Of a stretch of 64,000 nucleotides of DNA, positions 57,621 through 64,000 are shown in pieces. Each line of letters begins with the position of its first letter. The first letter of the stretch is position 1. The DNA is from Aquatica leii. Taxonomy: Eukaryota; Arthropoda; Insecta; Coleoptera; Lampyridae. The DNA lies in assembly GCA_035610365.1 (NCBI GenBank), contig CM069439.1:1798001-1862000 (forward strand), written 5' to 3'. Under the pieces are notes generated by a model. The model was not told where the DNA came from, did not search any database, and saw only the letters and a program-made list of their open reading frames with translations. The position numbers and the translations under genes were made by a program.

Positions 57621-60600
57621 GAAAAAAAATTGATTTACTAAAGGGCAAAGCAATATCGAGGCGCACAAATATAGGGGTTAGTTGATATGACAACGTAAGC
57701 TCAATTTGCCATATTTCGGTTATATCTTAATGAAATCGAGGAGAAAAATTTCAAAAAAATTATAGCATGCTAGGAAGTCAATAAAAACGTGTATATACTT
57801 GTACTTTCTCTTTTTTGCGTTCTTCAAATTATTTCTTTTTGACGTTAAATTGTTATTTATTTTTATTTTAACATTTTAAATTTTTTATAAAAATCTTTAA
57901 TTGAAAACAAAATTAATTTTTTATCTTAAACAACTTTTATTCAATTTATACAAAAATTGCAATTAAGTTTTTTTTTATTTGTTTTTCTTAAACTTGATCG
58001 GTTTTGATGTTAACTTTGAACGAATTATTTTATTTATTATATCAAATTGGTTTCAATCTATGAACAAAATGAAAAAATATTTTTTATTTTCTTTGTTTTT
58101 TAAATTTTAATTAAAAACGTTTACAGTTTCATTTTGTCTTTACATTTATACATATTTTTTTATTAAATTAATCTTATTTATATTTGTTACTAAAATCTCA
58201 AATTGTTAAGAAGTAGTTCTCTTTTTACTATTCTTTATTTTTTTTTACTTTTTTTTTTAATTTTTTAAGTCAACTTGTTCAAGAAAAATTGTAATTGATG
58301 ACTTCAGTTTTCTGATTAATAAAAACAAACAATTAAATTGTTATTTATTTTCTTCATTTTCAAATTTTTTATTTTATGTTCTTCTTGTTTTAGATATCAT
58401 TTTTTTTCTTTATTTTAAGTTTTTTCGATCTTCTTATTAAGAAAAATTATTATCAATAGTATTTTCGTATTTTTGTTGAATAAATTTTATTACGAATAAC
58501 AGTTAATTGTGGAAATTAAAAATTTATAGGGCAGGATTCAAGACTATATCTGGCGTCAATGTCTAAACGACAGCAGAAATATATAGATAATGAAGATTAA
58601 TGCAGTTATTTGCAATTTTAATAAACTTATGTTTATGACTAGAGATTTTTTTATCTTTACTATATTAAATTGTTAACTTCTGAAAAATTTGAATAATTAT
58701 TTGATTTTTATTTTAATAACAGACAAAATGTAACAAAAATAATAAAGGCAATTTATTGCTATCGCAAAAAAGTTATTAACTGCAATCTAGAGCTAAGTGG
58801 TGATTTAATGGAATTCTATTATGTATAAAAAAAACGCAATGGTTTAAAACATAAATACTTTTATACAGCTTTAATGAGCGTTCTCCATTCACTTGCAAAT
58901 TTATAGTAAACTTAAAAACTTTGTTAAAATTGTAACAAACAAAATTACTCCTTAACATAATTGCACTGAAATCAATAAAGAAAATTTACTTAAATTGTGT
59001 AGAATGTTTGTAGTTAAACGCAGGTTTCTCGTTTTTTTCTTGAGGTTGCATATATGTACATTTCTGTTTTAGTTTTTCTAACACATTATATGTTGTAAAA
59101 TAATTATGAAAATATAAACTGTAAAATTGCAAATTAATTTAGATAAACAAAAAAAAATTTAAAACAATTGGCTTTGGGACAAGTTAAACAAATTTATTCC
59201 TGTGGTTTTATTCCAGTATTTTTTATTTTGTGTTTAGAAAAAGGTGATTTTTGTAGTTTTGTTTATTTTTTTTTGCCCCACGATTTATTTTTTTCTTAAA
59301 TCATGTGCTTTTTGTTGTAAACTTATTTTTGTGAAATAAGTTTCGTTTTTTATAATTTGCTTTATAACAAGATTTACAATTGAAATTAAAGCAATTGCGT
59401 TTTATTCAAAGTTGTAATTGTATTTTGGGCACGTTGCAGAAACGATGCCTCTAATAGACGTAGTATTAACAGATTCACGAATTAATTTAAAAGTATGAAA
59501 AATACCAAGTTCGAAAATGTGGAATTTGGGATGTTTTTGTGTTTGTGCAATAATGAATAACAACAGATTACTTAATTTGGAATTGAACTCTGTATTTAAG
59601 ATTTTGCAATAGAAAGCAGTACAATATCGGGATTATAGGAACAAACTAGTGAATCAGAACACATGGTTTATACCACATGTGGTGTACGTGTGTAGTGGCC
59701 GGATTACCGATGTTTTTCCCCTCGACTGGTCAGTCACAACAGATACTCTCCTAATATTCTTAAGTAGATTAAATTCTAGACCCGATCGCCGTTTACTTTC
59801 TAGATGCCGCTTACACTTCTACATTTCTATTAGCATTTATCTTTCCGAAGGTTTTGTACGATCATTTTAAACGGTTTATCCTCCTACGCTTTGTCCTGTC
59901 GAAGTTGTACAACTACTATGTCTTGTTCAGTTTACGTAAATGCTTGTGACAGTTTAAAATATAGATTACAATAACGATTAGTTGCTTATTATTAACTTTT
60001 TGTTTGCATCTGAACAACTACCCTATTTTAAATCGCTAATACCGACACGTATGTTGTTGGATTCTTACTGTCTAAGCTTTTTCTTACGATATTTCTCGAC
60101 GATTAAAGCACTTCGTAAAAAGTTTTATGAGAGCTTTTTGTTTTTTCTTTAAATTACTACTATTACATTATAGTATATTTTTTATTGATTTGACTAGCAC
60201 ATTTTTACACTTTGTTACGATTGTTAAGTTTACATTTAGCACATACCATTTTGCTTTTACGATCAATATTTGAAACACTCTTAAGTATATTTTTCTTTTT
60301 TATTGGGTTATAGAAGTTATTGTGGGATCAGGAATATCAATGCATTTCCTTTATACACTTCAATATAATACGATGTATATAAGGATTAGTACATCTTTTT
60401 GGCATATATAGAATCACCAATTTTTTTGCAAAAATTTCAAAAATAATTACGTTTACAAGTCAAATATGCGTTGTGATTTGTATATTATTTAGTAAAAACT
60501 ATAAAAATATTGAAATAATTTACCTAGTTTTTGAGATAAACTAAAATTTGGTTTCTATCCTAATAATTTATTAAATAACTTGTACACATATTTGGCGAGG

Positions 60601-60639
60601 TTATACTTGCAAAATAGTCTGCTTTTTACTATCAAATTA
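57621..60639. other. Long AT-rich stretch without genes
   Basis: Extremely AT-rich with many poly-T and poly-A runs. The part 57780-58330 loosely resembles the AT-rich repeat at the window start ('atatcaaattggtttcaatc'). No coding sequence is supported. Confidence 0.4.
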
Positions 60640-61910
60640 CACTTTTCATTGCACTAGCTCAAAAAGTTTCTTTTTTTTAACCCGCCGAGCAGCTCTTGAT
60701 TAGCTAGAAGTTCTAAAGCTTCTTGATTTAGATGTCTATGAATTTTCTTCTCATGACTTTTTGCAAACCTTCTAATTACATCCTCGACCATCTCCACCTG
60801 GAATTTTCGATGCAAATCTTTGTCTCACACGTACCAAAAAAAACTCAATTTTGAAATTTCTGGATGCAGGAATAATTGTTTATTTACAGCCGCAGAGTCA
60901 TCACTTGTTTATCAACCAGTGCTTGGGAGTTTTTCCCCATGAGTCACTAAATGTTGTTAGATTTTCATTTAATTCAGTTGGTTTCGTTTTGCTTTGGTGC
61001 GGTATTATATTGTTGTTAAAATTCACTGAAAGATAGTTTGATTATTCTTCAATGGCTTTTATACGCTATTTTTTATTCATATGTATTTCATTAATTGCGC
61101 CTTAGAGGTTGGTCGTTGTTTCTTCTATATTATCTACTATAGCTAGTATTGCGATGTCATCCACAAACGTGGTTAATTTAATATTATCTGTTTTTGGGAT
61201 AGCACATGTATACAACTATAGTATTGACCCAAGAATACTCTTCCTTGAGGGACGTCGGCTTTAATTATTTTAAGTTCAAAGAAATCGCTATAAGAGCTCA
61301 ATTATGATATATATATGATAGGAAAGCATCCTTGTAGTTCCTTTAGTAGACACTCATGCCAAACTTTTTTCTCATGTTTAAAAATATTGCTAAGGTATTA
61401 TCTTTTCCCTGAACGATTTTTAAAAAATATCTATAATACGATGTGCTTGATCTACTGTAGAATATTTACTACAAAATCCATCTAACGAGATTTGTTGATT
61501 TTTAATATAAAAAATAAGTTTTTTAAACAACTTTGATATTATAGGTAGCCGTGATTGACCGACAGGAGCTTACATCATTAATCGATTTTTTCGGTTTAAT
61601 TATCATGATAACTTCAGCTGTGTTTGAAGACTGGAACGTGTTGTAGTCTAAATTCTGCATTTATCAAATGTGTAAGTTTTACAATACTTTTCCTTGGTAG
61701 TAGTTTTAATATTTTTTTACTGACCAAATCGAATCTAGGAGCTTTTTTTGGATTGGTGTTTTTTTGAGATACTTCTTTCGAAGTGGTTAGTGAAATATTT
61801 ACCACTTTTGCTATTGGTTCTGCTTGAGTTTGGATTTATGTTTGTTATGAGTGCGGTTGGAAAATGTCTTCTTGCCCAAAGACTCATCTTTTTATTAATT
61901 TCCTTAGTGG
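60640..61910 (-). mobile_element. Jockey-like LINE fossil
   Basis: Minus-strand pieces: KAPRFDLVSKKILKLLPRKS and IVKLTHLINAEFRLQHVP (61740-61620), the catalytic box region as LTTFVDDIAILA (FVDD instead of FADD, near 61180-61140). A C-terminal segment near 60840-60690 resembles the Jockey tail (FWYVRDKDLHRKF, then RFAKSHEKKIHRHLN). The 3' end is near 60640. There are several frame changes. The A to V change in the catalytic box is a likely inactivating feature. Confidence 0.75.
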
Positions 61911-62224
61911 CTCTCCAGAGTGGGTAGGTATGTCTTTAAGATACGTATTTAGTGAAATTTTTTTTAGGTGTGATGTAAGAGAATTTGGTATACTGTTTTT
62001 TCTTGTTCTCGATTACTGCTACCTCTTTCTTATTATCCTTTTCTTTTTTATTAAATCTGTGATTTCCTTTAGGTAATTATTTGTTTTTATAACTATTTAT
62101 GGTGTATTTTATGCTCGGTTTTTATTGTCCATATTACATTTCACTGCTTTATATTCCAGTTGTTGTTTTTTTTATTGGTTCGTTTAACAAAATTTTTTCA
62201 CTACACTACATTCTGTTATATTTT
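61911..62224. other. Spacer between two Jockey-like fragments
   Basis: T-rich. The open frame at 61864-62076 matches nothing known and is probably antisense to LINE sequence. Confidence 0.35.
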
Positions 62225-62530
62225 GATTCTATTCCATTATATTCTTTTTGACAATTTTTTTCGGTTTAGGCATCATGAAAACATCAGCTGTTTTTCACAA
62301 GACTGAAACGTGTTGTAGATTAAGTGCTGCATTTATAAAATGTGTAAGTTTCACAATACCTTTTCTTGATAATTTCTTTTTAATATCTTTCTTACTGACT
62401 TGAATTATTTTTTTTTTAATTTCTTGAGATACCTTTTTGGAAGTGGTTAGTGAAATATTTACCATCCTTGCTATTAGAATGTCTTTTAAATAAACTGCGA
62501 ATTTTTGTGTTTTCTTACCCAAGACTCACT
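62225..62530 (-). mobile_element. Second Jockey-like LINE fragment, same region
   Basis: It repeats the segment of 61615-61870: MVNISLTTSKKVSQ, then SRKGIVKLTHFINAALNLQH. It is diverged from the first copy and includes only the early RT region. The two copies are about 670 bp apart in the same orientation. Confidence 0.7.
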
Positions 62531-62734
62531 TATTTTTAATATCGGCGGAATATGCTTTATCGGTTTTTAGTGGCTCTTCAGAGTGTGGTATTCTGAGCGT
62601 AAGTTTGCCTCTACTTGCCTTCGTTGCATATTTCTATTTTATTCACCGTTCCTGTTTTTAGTTTCTACTAGTTTTTTGCATTGGGTTTCTTTGCCACAGT
62701 AATATTTCTTTATAAATGTTTCCATTTACTCAGC

Positions 62735-63115
62735 AATGACAGAGCGTCACAAAAGTTTCATAGCGCATCTGAAAGAAGCAGTATCAGATGTCCTGAATGA
62801 AAGCCTGAATACGTCGCTTTATTACGTTATTAAAGCAGTCAATAATAGGAGAAGCAAATTATTGAGTCGCAGGATTATTTACCGAACTTTTTACTGAAAA
62901 TGTTGAAGATTTTAATCGCTTGTTGCTGCACACAGAAGTCTGAAACATTGACTCAGAACGTACTAGACTTCTTTGAAAACAGAGGGAGACTACGTAAGAA
63001 CTTGTGCACATGTAAAAATGATATCGCTTATTTGACGGATCTGTATAAAATATTTAATTAAGTAAATTTATAGTTCCAAGGTGATGATTAATTAGAGCAA
63101 AACAAAACGGCAACA
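62735..63115 (+). mobile_element. hAT-type transposase fragment
   Basis: Plus-strand pieces: LNESLNTSLYYVIKAVN, SRRIIYRTF, then a RLLLHTEV segment (the conserved HTEVRWLS position) and KNDIAYLTDLYKIFN. This order matches the hAT-family (ZBED5/SCAND3-like) transposase. There are multiple frame changes, and the N and C termini are missing. Confidence 0.7.
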
Positions 63116-63499
63116 TTGACTTACATACTGCTAACACTTGGATGTTCTTCTTGCGTGGCGATACTAGGATATTCTAAATATACCAAGTCAGACTTTGCAT
63201 CTTTTCTTAAATACAGTTACAGCTGATTCTCAAATTTAAAAAAAACCTTTAACCCACAACTACTAAAGAACTCAAAATAAAATTTAGATATAGCTACGAA
63301 AAGTTCTAGCTTTAGAAATTAATTCCAGCACTGTATCTTGGATTGTGGAAAACAGTATTTATAAAACTCCGCTAGTCTAGGTAATGTTTTTTCTTGATTT
63401 GTTTATGGTTTTGTTACATAATGACTATTCAATATGTCGACAATGTCTTTTTTGTGGAATGATGCGAAATGCAAAAATATCATCATTTAACTTTTAGAT

Positions 63500-63725
63500 T
63501 CGATATGTCGGATGCTGTGCACAACAAAGGTTTAGTCGTTTTTTTTACGGAAAAGTATTGAGTTTTTAACAGAATTAATTGACATCTATGGTGAACCACA
63601 CGACGATGCACAAAATATGGAATGTGACACTGATGGCACTGATCATGAGCATGTAGGAAATTTAAATCGTCTGGGTTCAAGAACGTTCAGAACTCATTGC
63701 GAATATATAATACACGGCAAAAATC
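63500..63725 (+). mobile_element. Possible piggyBac-type N-terminal fragment
   Basis: A stretch reading DIYGEPHDDAQNMECDTDGT, then GNLNRLGSRTFRT resembles the acidic N-terminus of piggyBac transposases, which end in a 'LSGRQLR'-like motif. No catalytic domain follows. The similarity is weak and rests on composition. Confidence 0.3.
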
Positions 63726-63730
63726 AGAAC

Positions 63731-63769
63731 GTTCCAGAATATGACTCAACTTGAGTCATATTCTGGAAC
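63731..63769. repeat. Perfect 19-bp inverted repeat with 1-nt centre
   Basis: Arms GTTCCAGAATATGACTCAA (63731-63749) and its exact reverse complement (63751-63769) surround a single C at 63750. It lies just after the possible piggyBac fragment. Confidence 0.9.
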
Positions 63770-64000
63770 CTTTGTCAATGTATTTTAGTACAAATAAACC
63801 TACCGGTAAAAATTAATCAAAAAAACGAAAGGGTAAAATAATTTGAAAAAGTTTACGATAACTTTTCTTTACTGATAAGTTACTCGATATAATTTTAGAA
63901 CAACTAAATTTCTATTCATCGTAAAAAAATAATTACCTCAGTGACCTAAGACGAAATAAAGATTGGTGCATTATTGCTCTTCGGGTTTGCTAAATATCCT

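Overview
The window looks like AT-rich insect (possibly beetle) nuclear DNA: one intron-bearing host gene set in a dense graveyard of transposable elements. The order is inferred from element content and protein resemblance only. There are no bacterial features and no CRISPR array.

Host gene: seven phase-compatible exons between 9126 and 22730 (+) encode the dispatched (disp) protein, the 12-pass, sterol-sensing-domain transporter-like protein that releases cholesterol-modified Hedgehog. The exons join into 976 residues ending at a real stop. The N-terminal exon(s), with the first membrane segment, were not found and probably lie upstream. Two introns are only 50-51 nt; the larger ones hold DNA transposons, LINE pieces and a Ty3/Gypsy fossil. 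One further possible exon of an unknown gene lies at 23426-23596.

Layout: 1-4.7 kb holds copies of an AT-rich repeat of about 600 bp, split by a CACTG-ended DNA transposon with long inverted repeats. 7.5-9.0 kb is an R1-like LINE fossil. 9.1-22.7 kb is disp with inserted elements. 23.9-31.0 kb is a nested cluster of Penelope-like elements (PLEs), including a head-to-head pair about 97% identical in protein, a second PLE family bounded by nearly identical inverted repeats, and a Tc1-like insertion. 31.3-32.4 kb is an unexplained GC-rich island. 34.3-37.3 kb is an array of repeated LINE reverse-transcriptase pieces sharing the same loss of the catalytic FADD box. 38.7-43.7 kb holds two mariner-like elements and a LINE endonuclease fragment. 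48.9-57.4 kb holds a BEL/Pao fossil, a third large PLE copy and a Ty3/Gypsy fossil. 60.6-63.8 kb holds Jockey-like LINE, hAT and possible piggyBac fragments.

The most interesting signal is in the PLE ends. Two distinct families carry hammerhead-ribozyme-like cores (CUGANGA, stem II, GAAA) followed by a four-base palindrome (ACGU or AGCU), as expected of hammerheads with a minimal stem III. Two copies of one family show a compensatory base change in a predicted distal stem I. PLE hammerheads are known in the literature; these copies and the nested, head-to-head arrangement are what is specific to this window.
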